26,364 bases of DNA from Scleroderma bovista (Eukaryota; Basidiomycota; Agaricomycetes; Boletales; Sclerodermataceae): positions 1 to 26,364 of the forward strand of contig JAYMGJ010000780.1 in NCBI GenBank assembly GCA_037178675.1. Reading direction: 5' to 3'. Shown in pieces: positions 9,706 through 18,642 of this stretch. The translations under genes were made by a program, and so were the position numbers. The notes beneath the pieces were generated by a model, which made no database searches, was not told where the DNA came from, and saw only the letters and a program-made list of their open reading frames with translations. Position 1 is the stretch's first letter. Every line of letters starts with the position of its first letter.

Positions 9706-10276
9706 ATGGACGAGGATTTGATCCCTATCGCGACCTCTCTCACTCTCTTGGCCATGCCACCAGGTGCCTATGGTATCTCATATGATATCTATACCCGCAA
9801 ATTAGAAGATGATTTTCCAGCAGGTTGGAACTCCGCGAGGTGTAAGTTCTTTGGGCCACTAGTACTACTACCCCTTTAGGCTAAAGTCTATTTCAGCATC
9901 GATCTATGCAGAATTAAAAAAATTGCTGCTCGGTGATGGATTTCACCGGGTGCAATATTCCATTTGGGCTTGTGACCACGTCGATGCTGTGGATGCATAT
10001 TGGTCCATGCTAGGCTTACTATGCTCCCGCCCTCCCGGTAAACTAGAAAGCACTGTGAAGGGGCTGAGCCTCCACCACATCACAGATTGGGTATTTCACG
10101 TCACAGATCAGATTCAGGTGGGGGGGGCCTACTCTCTCAGGTTACGGGGCCCTACTCCAGCTGACCTTGTGCCACCCAATCATGTTCCACTTGCTTTACC
10201 GCCCCTACCCTGGGAGCCCCCTCTTCATACCCGGTGGTCTGAAAGGGCAAGGAATATTGCCAATTGGAGAATTTAG
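9706..10276 (+). CDS. Small VapD/Cas2-like ferredoxin-fold protein (probable RNase family)
   Basis: Two exons, 9706-9841 and 9897-10276, separated by a GTAAGT..CAG intron of 55 nt, give 171 residues. The order of elements resembles VapD: a first strand with an Asp (AYGISYDIYTRKLEDDF, Asp about 27), a helix (SSIYAELKKLLLGDGF), then a second strand (HRVQYSIW) followed by DAVDAYWSMLGLL and a final strand (ITDWVFHVTDQIQ). VapD proteins are small endoribonucleases related in fold to Cas2 and are best known from bacterial toxin-antitoxin loci. Here the gene is in a fungus with an intron, among transposons, and I see no antitoxin-like partner. The last 45 residues are Pro-rich and lie after a run of eight G (about 10119-10126), so the C-terminal frame is less certain. 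Family assignment rests on pattern only. Confidence 0.55.
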
Positions 10277-10595
10277 TCCTTGCATGATATCTACTTGTCT
10301 ACATTTTGTGTCCACTTGTACTATTTGTACATCAACGTTTCTAGGTTTCGCACTGGCCTGATATGATAATCCGTATGCAGATTTCCTGTATGCCTAGTAC
10401 TGGTCACAGTGTGATTACTAATAATCAGCACGTTACCATTGTGTCAGACCAAATAGTAGTACCAACTGGCATCCGCGAAGACAGTCAGTGGGGTGCTGGT
10501 GTTGTTTTGTGGTAACCTGGCCTGGAGCGCTGGGGAAAATGTGAGCAAGAGATACTACGTAGCGGTGTGTACCCAAACCCGTACCTTGGAGACTC
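10277..10595. other. Intergenic region after the VapD-like gene
   Basis: This is AT-richer DNA with no coding signal. It presumably includes the 3' end of the VapD-like transcript. I see no repeat or RNA gene in it. Confidence 0.4.
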
Positions 10596-10805
10596 CGAGA
10601 TCAGCAGTTTGACATGTGCCTAAAGTGTCTGGGACAGACAGTGTCAGACATGTCAGACATGTCAGGTGTCCCAGACCCATGTCTGAATTCAGGAACGTTC
10701 CTTTCTGGGTCAGACATCATTGTCTGGTGTCTGTCTGGCCCCAGTCTATTCAGTCCACGCCAGACAGCAGCCAGACACACTGATCAGACACATTACAGCC
10801 AGTCC
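10596..10805. repeat. Cluster of CAGACA/TGTCTG motifs, possible remnant of a non-autonomous transposon
   Basis: Within about 200 bp the hexamer CAGACA or its complement TGTCTG appears more than a dozen times, for example GTCAGACATGTCAGACATGTC, some as inverted pairs. Dense, two-orientation short motifs resemble the subterminal arrays of hAT elements. Possible ends such as GTGTGTACCCAAACCCG (near 10563) and GGGTACTCATAG (near 10862) match only weakly, and I could not find a convincing terminal repeat or target duplication. Confidence 0.45.
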
Positions 10806-11245
10806 AACAGGCCTCAGATCACGACAGACATAGCTATTAAAAATGTATATTGGACAACTCATGGGTACTCATAGTCTGTACTATTGCCTATAATACAATC
10901 CAGCTTCTAGCAGTGTATACTAGTTACCCAAGCGGAAGCAGACAATGACGGGCACTTGTATGGGTCTAGTCAAGGTGATGGGTTGTCGTTCGTATGTTTG
11001 GTTTGGCTCTGCGCTCGCTCTGGCTGGCTTGGAGTGCATTCGGGGGTGAGGCTAGGGCTGCGCTCATGTCCTGGCTGACTGGGGTTGCGGTCCTCAAGTG
11101 GACGTTGTTTGATGCCACGGCAGTGGTAGTGTTGTTGCTGTGTTTGTTCGAGCGGTTGGAGTACAGAACAACGACTTACCAGGAACATCGTCGTCATGAC
11201 TTTGTGGTGGTGGTCATCAGTGGTGGTGGGGAGGGGACTTACCAA

Positions 11246-11539
11246 GTCACTGATTGGTGTTACATTAGCTATACAGATGACAAGGCGCACAAAACGGACC
11301 CTTACCTCCTGCGGGAGAAATTGAAGGCTTGCAAGACCTATAAGAGGTACAAAGCTTGTCAGGAACCACTGCAATACAGTTAAGGTCCTACACACCAATC
11401 GGGGAGGCGAGTACCTTAACAATGAGTTCACGGCTCACCTAGAGGCCCAGGGAACAGGGCGTGTACTTACCGTGCACCCGCGCCACAGCATACCAGAGTT
11501 GCAGAGCAGCTGAATGGCGTCTTGGCCAAAAGGTTTGTG
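11246..11539 (+). pseudogene. Broken Ty1/Copia integrase core
   Basis: Three frames in succession read as a Copia integrase catalytic core. First comes YISYTDDKAHKTDPYLLREK, resembling the first Asp region. After a frameshift near 11375 comes TVKVLHTNRGGEYLNNEF, the second catalytic region, where the usual SDRGGEY is TNRGGEY (Asp changed to Asn). After a second shift near 11475 comes HTRVAEQLNGVLAKR, the NG-x-AE-x-LN region with the catalytic Glu. The 1.74-kb LTR then interrupts it at 11540. No gag, reverse transcriptase or RNase H is present, so this is a dead fragment. The GT-rich DNA from 10970 to 11245 may belong to the same relic but shows no motif. Confidence 0.75.
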
Positions 11540-13281
11540 TGTCAAGACCGGTTCTCCTCAACGATCTTACTAGGTGGTCCAGAGGTGCAGGGAACTAATG
11601 AGGAGGTAAGTCCAGACACTAGTAGGTGCTAGTTAGTGCAGAGAGTCAAGTCCGGGTCAAACGAACGAAGTCCGGGCACTAGAGAAGCACAGGGAGTAAG
11701 TCCGGGTTTTTGCGGAGTAAGTCCGGACCGCAGGAAAGTGGTCCGGAGTTGAGCGCAGTTTGTCCGGAGCGAAGGACATCCCAGAGGTGGGATAAGTCCT
11801 GAGAGGTCTAGCGTCGAGTCTGGGACAGAGGTGGCTTTTGCCCTCGTGCAAGTAGGAGACTTGCTAGGATCGGACATAGGACCAAGGGGACGAGATAGGA
11901 CGGAGGCAGGAGTTGGCCGGAGTTCAGGAGAACAAGATGGGATTAGGAGAGCATGGTGGGTAGTACAGAGTGGGGAGTATCTTAGTCGAGATTTGATCTA
12001 AGGAAACTACTAGGCCGGAGTATAGTAGTTTATATAGTAAATGAGAACTAGGGTGAGTATATACGGTGACAAGTAAACACCTTAGTTGGGACAAGGGACA
12101 GAGCAGAAACGGACAGGAAAATAAAGCAGGTACAGGAAAATAAACCGGAGCGGGAGCAGACACGGGGAACTAGAGATACAGGGACGATGGAGGAAAAGCA
12201 GGGACAAGGGAACTAGGTCAGAAGAGGACAGGTAAGGGTCAGAGGTGGACTTAACTAATGTTAAGTCCGGAGTGATGTCCAGGACCGGAGGAAGTGGGAC
12301 CGGAGGAAGTGCACGACCGGAGGAAGTGCAAGAGCGGAGGGAGTGTACGAGCGGAGGGAGTGTACGAGCGGAGGGAGTGTACGAGCGGAGGGAGTGTACG
12401 AGCGGAGGGAGTGTGCGAGTGGAGGAAGGGCGGAGTAGCCGGAGGAAGGTCCGGAGTTGGACATGGAAATGTCCTAAGCCTTTGGTGGACCTGACAGAGG
12501 AAGCGGAGCAGGAGCAGGAGCAGAACTGAGCCGGAGTTGGATGTACCAGCCGGAGTTGGGCTACGTCACAGACAAGGCTAAGGGAGTGGCCGGACTGAAA
12601 CCAAAGTAGTGACTAGTGGTAGGTACAGGTCCGACACGGAGGAGTTAGACCGCGGATCTGTCTGTAAGAAGACAGGGGTTAGTCCTGAGGCGGAGATGGA
12701 CGTAGTGACCGGAGTTGAGCTGGAGTGCAGCTACAGGGCTGGAGATGGCCGGACTAGATCCGGAGTTGCATCTATGCCTAAGGAGAGGTCAGGCGGGCCA
12801 TGGTTAGACCGGAGTTGCGACTGGAAAAGTACGTAGGTTCTGGTCAAGAAGGGGAGACAGAGACAGAGACAGAGACGGACAAGATCAGGAGTAGAAACTA
12901 TGGTTGATTTCAGACTGAGGTATACAGAATAAACTACGGAGTACTTATACTAAGTAGAAACTAGGGTCGAGTACATACGGTGACAAGTAAACAACCTAAT
13001 AGCAGACAAGGAATGACCAGAGTTAGGACTAGGTCAGGTCCGGTGAAAATAAAGTCAGGTCTGGGTAAAATAAATCAGGTCCGGTGAAAATGCTACGAGG
13101 TCTAGAATATATCAAGTTCACAGAGAACTCACGTCAAGGCAGGGTAGATGGCGAGGTGTGGTAACGAGCATAGACCAGGTGTCATGCTTAACGGAAGTAT
13201 AACTGCGCAACTGTGACCGGAGTAAGTGACTGAGCGACCGGAGTAACCGGATAAGTCCTGGAGTTGGACATGGTCGTAACA
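11540..13281. mobile_element. 1.74-kb LTR of the TGTCAAGACC family, long form
   Basis: It begins TGTCAAGACCGGTTCTCC, identical to the start of the solo LTR at 17372, and matches that copy for about 1.28 kb (to about 12833). About 440 bp follow that the other copy lacks, then an end (ATGGTCGTAACA) resembling the other copy's terminus (ATGGATATGACA). The sequence is studded with GTCCGG and CCGGAGTT motifs throughout. The 5' neighbour is a Copia integrase (flank TTGTG) and the 3' neighbour is the interior of a TET/JBP gene (flank CTGCT). Without matching target duplications this is probably the product of recombination between two LTRs, or a truncation. There are no internal retroelement genes. 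Confidence 0.65.
12284..12435 (+). repeat. 17-bp tandem repeat inside the 1.74-kb LTR
   Basis: About nine units of consensus AGCGGAGGGAGTGTACG, three early units being ACCGGAGGAAGTGCACG-like. Four central units are identical. The homologous place in the LTR at 17372-18642 (about 18152-18232) has only about five units, so unit number has changed since the copies separated. Frames across it only reflect the repeat. Confidence 0.85.
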
Positions 13282-14415
13282 CTGCTGGTGGATGCAACTG
13301 TAGCCATGAACCAAATTGTATCCACCATCACACAGGCATATCATAATTGGAGTGAGCCAATTCTTGTATAGTTACATTATCCTTCCTTGATATCCACTTC
13401 AGTTTCCTGCGGCATTGACTTGATTAGGTTGTCCGAAAGCCTCGGACCAATGCAATCTGGCACAAATGAGCAACAGGAGATTAGGGTCCTCCGTAGACAT
13501 CCTTCCTCTTTGACTGGAACCCTTTCCTGGCCCACCATTATTCTGGGAGAAGGCGACACAATTGCATTGTGGTATCTTCCCAGAGCTCTAGCTCCCTGCA
13601 TCCAAGTATGGTATCATTCCACTCTCATTGTCCACTGTTGAGGCCTTTGTTTCTAGGAGCACATCGTGGCATCCATCGATCCACTTGCACATCCACTGGA
13701 AGAGAGTATTACTAATCAGTCATGGCGTACAACACACCAGTATTTCAAGGATGACGTGGATATTTTCGGGTGCTTGGAATTCTCTCCGGCATGGCACATG
13801 CTCGGCCATTCTGTGAGTACCTTGTTCTTTTGACAATGCACTTGTTTGATCTTCTGCTAGACCCCCAATGACATTCCAGGGGTGTCCAAGGCTTTGGCCG
13901 GTCCTACGGGCTATCAATGGAGCAAGGATATATGTCTTCCGTTGGCAATACTTTCAGGTGTTCTTTCTATTATCCATCCGCCTCTATACAATGCTGGCCA
14001 CCTTGCCATGCAACGCTTGACTGACTGGGCGACTGGCCATGATCCCGGAATGCTGGCGGCACTTGAAAATTGGTCAACTGTCGTCACTAATATCTCGCTA
14101 ATTGTCAATCAAAGTACCCCCCTCCACAGGGACCCACACTCTTGAGCAGATTGGTATGACATGCTAGTCAGTGTCAGTAATTATGATGACTGTGCACTGG
14201 ACATTCCCAGTCTTGGGATTCAGGTATTGTACAATCCCGGCACTGTCATTGCATTTTCTGGCCGGCTCTTTTGGCACGGCGTCAATGAGGTTGAGGGAGT
14301 GAGGTGCTGTTTGGCGTATTATATGAGGGATAATATTCACCATTGGTTAAGGGTGCCACGGCCTCTTCATTGGGTGATGCCAGATAATGTCTGCAATGCA
14401 CTGGTGAAGCATTGA
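13282..14415 (+). pseudogene. TET/JBP-family 2OG-Fe(II) oxygenase, 5'-truncated, one in-frame TGA
   Basis: TET/JBP enzymes oxidise 5-methylcytosine or thymine in DNA using Fe(II) and 2-oxoglutarate. Exons here are up to 13351, 13403-13605, 13657-13812 and 13861-14415; the three GT..AG introns (51, 51 and 48 nt) all keep the frame. The double-stranded beta-helix is recognisable: the HxD iron ligands (STPLHRDPHS, His codon 14125, Asp codon 14131), WYDMLVSVSNYDDC, YNPGTVIAFSGRLFWHGV with the distal His at 14275, and the 2-oxoglutarate-binding Arg at 14302 in VRCCLAYYMRDN. A single TGA at 14143-14145, ten bases after the HxD, breaks an otherwise open frame and would remove most of the catalytic fold. 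The 5' end is lost at the LTR border (13281/13282), so no start codon is visible. It converges on the KDZ gene. The family call is firm; activity is unlikely without readthrough. Confidence 0.85.
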
Positions 14416-14557
14416 ATAATTAGCTTCCTGATATGATTGTCTGTTGTACTAACATGTAATTCTGATGGTATGTAGTCCAAATTTGTTGGAAGTAGTTTGT
14501 AGTAGATACTATCCGAACATGTGTTGTGCTGATGGGATGTGGTGCCACTCGGCGTGC
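14416..14557 (+). other. 3' flank of the TET/JBP gene
   Basis: AT-rich DNA with scattered TGTAGT and TACTAA words, lying between the TET/JBP stop codon and the minisatellite palindrome. It probably holds the 3' end of the TET/JBP transcript. No gene is visible. Confidence 0.35.
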
Positions 14558-14785
14558 TCAACATTGTGGCAGAGTCAACACTGCGGCACAATCAACCCTC
14601 TGGCACAGTCAACATTGCGGCAGAGTTAACACTGCGGCACAATCAACAGTTCAGCACAATCACCATTCTGGCTCAACATTGCGGCAGAGTCAGCCCTGCA
14701 GCGCAATCAACCGTTCGGCACATTCATCATTTCAGCACAGTTAACAGTTCGGCACAATGAACAATTCGGCACTATCATTGCACAT
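14558..14785 (+). repeat. 17-bp minisatellite, block 1
   Basis: Degenerate tandem units of consensus ATTCCGGCACAATCAAC, about 13 in number, in forward orientation at the outer end of the palindrome's left arm. Because 17 is not a multiple of 3, all three frames read similar 17-residue protein repeats (AQSTLRHNQ...), which explains the several overlapping open frames. Confidence 0.9.
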
Positions 14786-15654
14786 GTTGCCGGAAGCATC
14801 CTGACACACCACTACACAACAGAGTGAACTAATCTAGCATCAATCATGCTGCCAGAATTATAATTGTGCCGCACAGTTACATGTGCTGGAGTACACAGCA
14901 ATCAGTGATGTTCACCCCATGGATGCTACTGCCATTGAGGCACTGCACACCCTCACTCGGACAGAACCAGCAGAGAAAGAGAGATGTGACCACAGCTATT
15001 TCTGCAGGTGGTCAATGCGGATCAAGTTGGAACCTACTGTCAACACTGAAAATGATGAGAAGCTCGCAGGAGCATCAGCCTTGAGGAGAAACCATTGTGA
15101 ATGAGTGGCCCATATGCACACACCTGCAAAAGGAAGAAAAGTAGCTGGGGAAGAAGAGAAATGTACACAATGCAAGGAGAGAGATTTACTGTGTGCTGTT
15201 GAGGTCGAACACTCAACCTGGTTTTGCAGTAAGTCTCTCTCTTTGCACTGTGCACACTTGTCTTCTTTCCCAGCTACTTCAAATCCTTCTGCAGGTGCAT
15301 ATGGACCACTCATCAGCGATGGTTTCTCCTCAAGGCTGATGCTCCTGCAAGCTTCTCATCATCAGTGTTGACAGTTGGTTCCAACTTGATCTGCATTGAC
15401 CACCTGCAGAAATAGCTGCGGTCACATCTCTCTTGCTCTGCTGGTTCTGTCTGAGTGAGGGTGTGCAGTGCCTCAATGGCAGTAGCATCCATGGGGTGAA
15501 CATCACTGATTGCTGTGTACTCCAGCACATGTAACTGTGCAGCACATTTATCATTCCGGCAGATTCAACAGTTTGGCACAATTATAATTCTGGCAGCATG
15601 ATTGATGCTAGATTAGTTCACTCTGTTGTGTGGTGGTGTGTCAGGATGCTTCCA

Positions 15655-15992
15655 GCAACGTGTGCAATGATGATAGTGCCAAATTGTTCATTGTGCTGAA
15701 CTGTTAACTGTGCCGAAATGATGAATGTGCCGAACAGTTGATTGTGCTGCAGGGCTGACTCTGCCGCAATGTTGAGCCAGAATGGTGATTGTGCTGAACT
15801 GTTGATTGTGCCACAGTGTTGACTCTGCCGCAATGTTGACTGTGCCAAACGGTTGATTGTGCCACAGGGCTGACTCTGCCGCAATGTTGACGGTGCCAGA
15901 GGGTTGATTGTGCCGCAATGTTGACTCTGCCAGAATGATAGTTGTGCCAAAATCTTCATTGTGCCGAACTGTTAACTGTGCCAAAATGTTGA
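15655..15992 (-). repeat. 17-bp minisatellite, block 2 (inverted)
   Basis: About 20 units of the same 17-bp repeat in reverse orientation (GTTGATTGTGCCGCAAT-like on the + strand) at the outer end of the palindrome's right arm. The order of variant units mirrors block 1 with a run of extra units, so the arms arose by inversion duplication and then changed length. Confidence 0.9.
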
Positions 15993-16044
15993 ATCTGCTG
16001 GAATTATGAATGTGCCGCGCGGTTGCATGTGCTGGAATACACAG

Positions 16045-16475
16045 CAGTCAACAGGCCGGCACAATCAATACTCCGGCACAATCAACCTTGTGGCACAGTC
16101 AACACTCCGGCAGGATCCACATCCCGGCAGTCGACAGGCTGGCACAATCAACACTCTGTCAGCACAATCAACACTTCGGCACCATCATCAGTCCAGTCCA
16201 GTCAACACTCCAGCACAGTCAACCCTCCGGCACAATCAACCCTCCAGCACAATCAAACCTCCGGCACAATCAACCCTCCGGCACAGGCAACATTCCGGCG
16301 GAGTCAACACTGCAGCACAATCAACAGTTCGGCACAATCACCATTCTGGCTCAACATTGTGGCAGAGTCAGCCCTGCGGCACAATCAACTGTTCAGCACA
16401 ATCATCATTCCGGCACAGTCAACATTCCGGCACAATCAACAATACGGCACCATCATCATTCCGGCACATGCTGCT
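16045..16475 (+). repeat. 17-bp minisatellite, block 3
   Basis: About 25 forward units of the same repeat, more homogeneous (CCTCCGGCACAATCAAC repeated) than blocks 1 and 2. It is preceded by a copy of the module GTTGCATGTGCTGGAATAC (about 16021) and followed by a copy of the ATCCTGACACACCGCTACAC module (about 16488), both also found in the palindrome arms. So the unit has been copied at least three times, and blocks 2 and 3 are themselves an inverted pair. Confidence 0.85.
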
Positions 16476-16937
16476 GGAAACATCCTGACACACCGCTACA
16501 CAACAGCATGATTGATGCAGTGAACTATGGCACATATGTTATAGCTAGCTGTTGCACCGGCACACAATGGTTTCTAGCTGCGGTAGTTGATTGTTATCAA
16601 TGCCAGCAGTCATGGAACTATGAGGACCACGTCCAGTAGGCCCATGTTTGCACATCTTCCCTTGGCAGATTTATATTTACATATTGGCCAAAGGGTGTTC
16701 ATGCATGGCATTCAATTGCTCCTGGTGCATGGCTTTGCCATTGCAGCTACCAGTGAATCTATGTGCCACTGTCCATGACCCTCCCATTCCATCATCCATT
16801 CATTCCAAGGTATGCACCCCATAAATACCTTGCAGTTGCACCTTGTTTTTTCCACTAACAGCCACTTGATGATCTGTTTCAAATATGTCCTCTTTGCATA
16901 CCATATAGTGGTATTTGATGCCGATGGTCAATGCCAA
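16476..16937. other. 3' flank of the KDZ gene
   Basis: Non-repetitive DNA between minisatellite block 3 and the KDZ stop codon. Apart from the edge module near 16488 I see nothing: short frames lack any domain, and no RNA gene is apparent. It probably carries the 3' end of the minus-strand KDZ transcript. Confidence 0.4.
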
Positions 16938-17371
16938 TCATACACAACCAAGTCTACCATACATTTGACATTGCTTTGCTGCATAGCATGCTCTCCCCAT
17001 CTCTCTGCTCATATTAGCCTCCTCCTTTTGATCTCTCCAAAGTGTTTCCCTATATGAAAGAAATTGTCTTGTCCAGGTGGCTTCACATGTCAATAGTTTT
17101 ACCTCTTCGTCCCACCTGTCTCGCAATGCTTTCGCCCTCAACCAATGCACCCGGTAAACTATACATGTCAGCCGGTGTTAACATGAGGAGCAATCATCTT
17201 ACATTCAGACATCCAATCATTGACCTCTGTATCCCGCGGCACATCCATTGTCCAAAACCAGGCCAAAGTGTCATCCCTATGACCCCTTGCATTTGGGTTG
17301 GCAATGGTTGCACTGATCTTTAGGTCTTCTTTCCTCAACATTTTGTATCGGTTCAATGTGTTGCCACTTGC

Positions 17372-18642
17372 TGTCAAGACCGGTTCTCCTCAACGATCTT
17401 ACTAGGAGGTCCAGAGGTGCAGGGAACTAATGAGGAGGTAAGTCCAGACACTAGTAGGTGCTAGTTAGTGCGGAGAGTCAAGTCCAGGTCAAATGAACGA
17501 AGTCTGGGCACTAGAGGAGCACAGGGAGTAAGTCCGGGTTTTTGCGGAGTAAGTCCGGACCGCAGGAAAGTGGTCCGGAGTTGAGCGCAGCTTGTCCGGA
17601 GCGAAGGACATCCCAGAGGTGGGATAAGTCCTGAGAGGTCTAGCGTCGAGTCTGGGATAGAGGTGGCTTTTGCCCTCGTGCAAGTAGGAGACTTGCTAGG
17701 ATCGGACATAGGACCAAGGGGACGAGATAGGACAGAGGCCGGAGTTGGCCGGAGTTCAGGAGTTCAGATGAACAGATGGATTAGGAGAGCATAGTGGGGG
17801 GGTAGTACAGAGTGGGGAGTATCTTAGTCGAGATTTGATCTAAGGATCTACTAGGCCGGAGTACGGTAGTTTATATAGTAATGAGAACTAGGGTGAGTCC
17901 ATATGGTGACAAGTAAACACCTTAGTCGGGACAAGGGATGGAGCAGAAGCAGACAGTAAAATAAACCAGGTACAAGAAAACAAAGCAAGGACAGGAAAAT
18001 AAACTGGAGCGGAAGCAGAAACGGGGAACTAGGATTACAGGGATGACGGAGCAGATGCAGGGACAAGTAGGTAAAGGGAACTAGGCTGGAAGAGGACAAG
18101 TAAGGGTTGGAGGTGGACTTAACTAATGTTAAGTCCGGAGCGATGTCCAGGACTGGAGGAAGTGGGACCGGAGGAAGTGCACGACCAGAGGAAGTGCAAG
18201 AGTGGAGGGAGTGCACAGGTGGAGGAAGGGCGGAGTAGTCGGAGGAAGGTCCGGAGTTGGACATGGAAATGTCCAAGGCCATTGGTGGACCTGACAGAGG
18301 GAGTGGAGCGGAACAGGAGCAGACCTGAGCCAGAGTTGGATGTACCAGCCAGAGTTGGGCTAGGTTGCAGACTAGACAAAGGGAGTGGCCAGACTGAAAC
18401 CGGAGTAGCCACTAATGGTAGGTACAGGTCCGACATGGAGGAGTTAGACTGTGGATGTGTCTAGAGGAAGACAGGGGTTAGTCCTGAGGTGGAGATGGAT
18501 GTAGTGACCGGAGTTGAGCTGGAGTGCAGCTATGGGGCTGGAGATGGCCAGACTAGATCTGGAGTTGTGTCTATGCCTAAGGAGAGGTCAGGCGGGCCAG
18601 GGTTAGACCGGAGTTGCGACTGGGAAAAGTATGGATATGACA
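17372..18642. mobile_element. Solo LTR (1271 bp) in the KDZ gene, 5-bp target duplication
   Basis: The element runs from TGTCAAGACCGG to ATGGATATGACA and is flanked by CTTGC on both sides (17367-17371 and 18643-18647). It is the short form of the LTR at 11540-13281, lacking about 440 bp near one end and with fewer 17-bp units. With the element and one CTTGC discounted, the KDZ frame continues across the site (KQMIALNA, then SGNTLNRYK), so the insertion point is exact. There is no internal retroelement DNA, hence a solo LTR formed by recombination between two LTRs of one insertion. Confidence 0.92.
18152..18232 (+). repeat. 17-bp tandem repeat in the solo LTR, short allele
   Basis: About five degenerate units (ACCGGAGGAAGTGCACG type), collinear with the longer array at 12284-12435. 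The homogeneous AGCGGAGGGAGTGTACG run of the other copy is missing here. Confidence 0.7.

Larger units (their letters stand above)
14558..15992. repeat. 1.4-kb imperfect palindrome between TET/JBP and KDZ genes
   Basis: The left arm (14558-15190) and right arm (15228-15992) are reverse complements at roughly 90 percent or better by eye, around a 37-bp centre that itself contains a 6-bp stem (GTTGAG, CTCAAC). From outside in, each arm has a 17-bp minisatellite, a unique stretch with ATCCTGACACACCAC and CAATCATGCTGCCAG, a module with GTTACATGTGCTGGAGTAC, and an innermost stretch with a short open frame. The right arm is longer because its minisatellite has about six more units and two extra units sit further in. 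Each arm keeps a 70-73-codon frame (14883-15104 on +, 15313-15528 on -). Transcripts through it could form long hairpins. Confidence 0.9.

Noticed and set aside
10109..10131. Possible intron in the VapD-like gene beginning GTGGGGGGGGCC and ending CTCAG
   Set aside because: At 23 nt it is too short for a fungal intron, and the frame is open without it.
10541..10900. Complete miniature transposon around the CAGACA cluster
   Set aside because: Only about nine of ten bases match between the possible ends (TGTGTACCCA, TGAGTACCCA) and no target duplication was found, so only the motif cluster is reported.
10970..11431. 153-codon minus-strand frame
   Set aside because: It is antisense to the Copia integrase relic and contains no domain; the + strand motifs explain part of the region better.
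11629..11877. 82-codon minus-strand frame shared by both copies of the TGTCAAGACC-family LTR
   Set aside because: The two copies are too alike for conservation to mean anything, and the protein is a low-complexity reflection of GTCCGG-rich DNA.
13129..13344. 71-codon minus-strand frame overlapping the LTR and TET/JBP start
   Set aside because: It crosses the LTR/TET junction and is antisense to a well-supported TET/JBP exon.
14558..16475. Regular short repeats together with a Cas2-fold-like gene suggesting a CRISPR system
   Set aside because: The units are contiguous 17-bp minisatellites with no unique spacers, the DNA is clearly fungal, and no other Cas-type gene is present.
14526..16639. 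Several long overlapping frames encoding repeats like AQSTLRHNQPSGTVN
   Set aside because: They come from the 17-bp minisatellite read in three phases (17-residue period) and are present on whichever strand the units face; not evidence of a protein.
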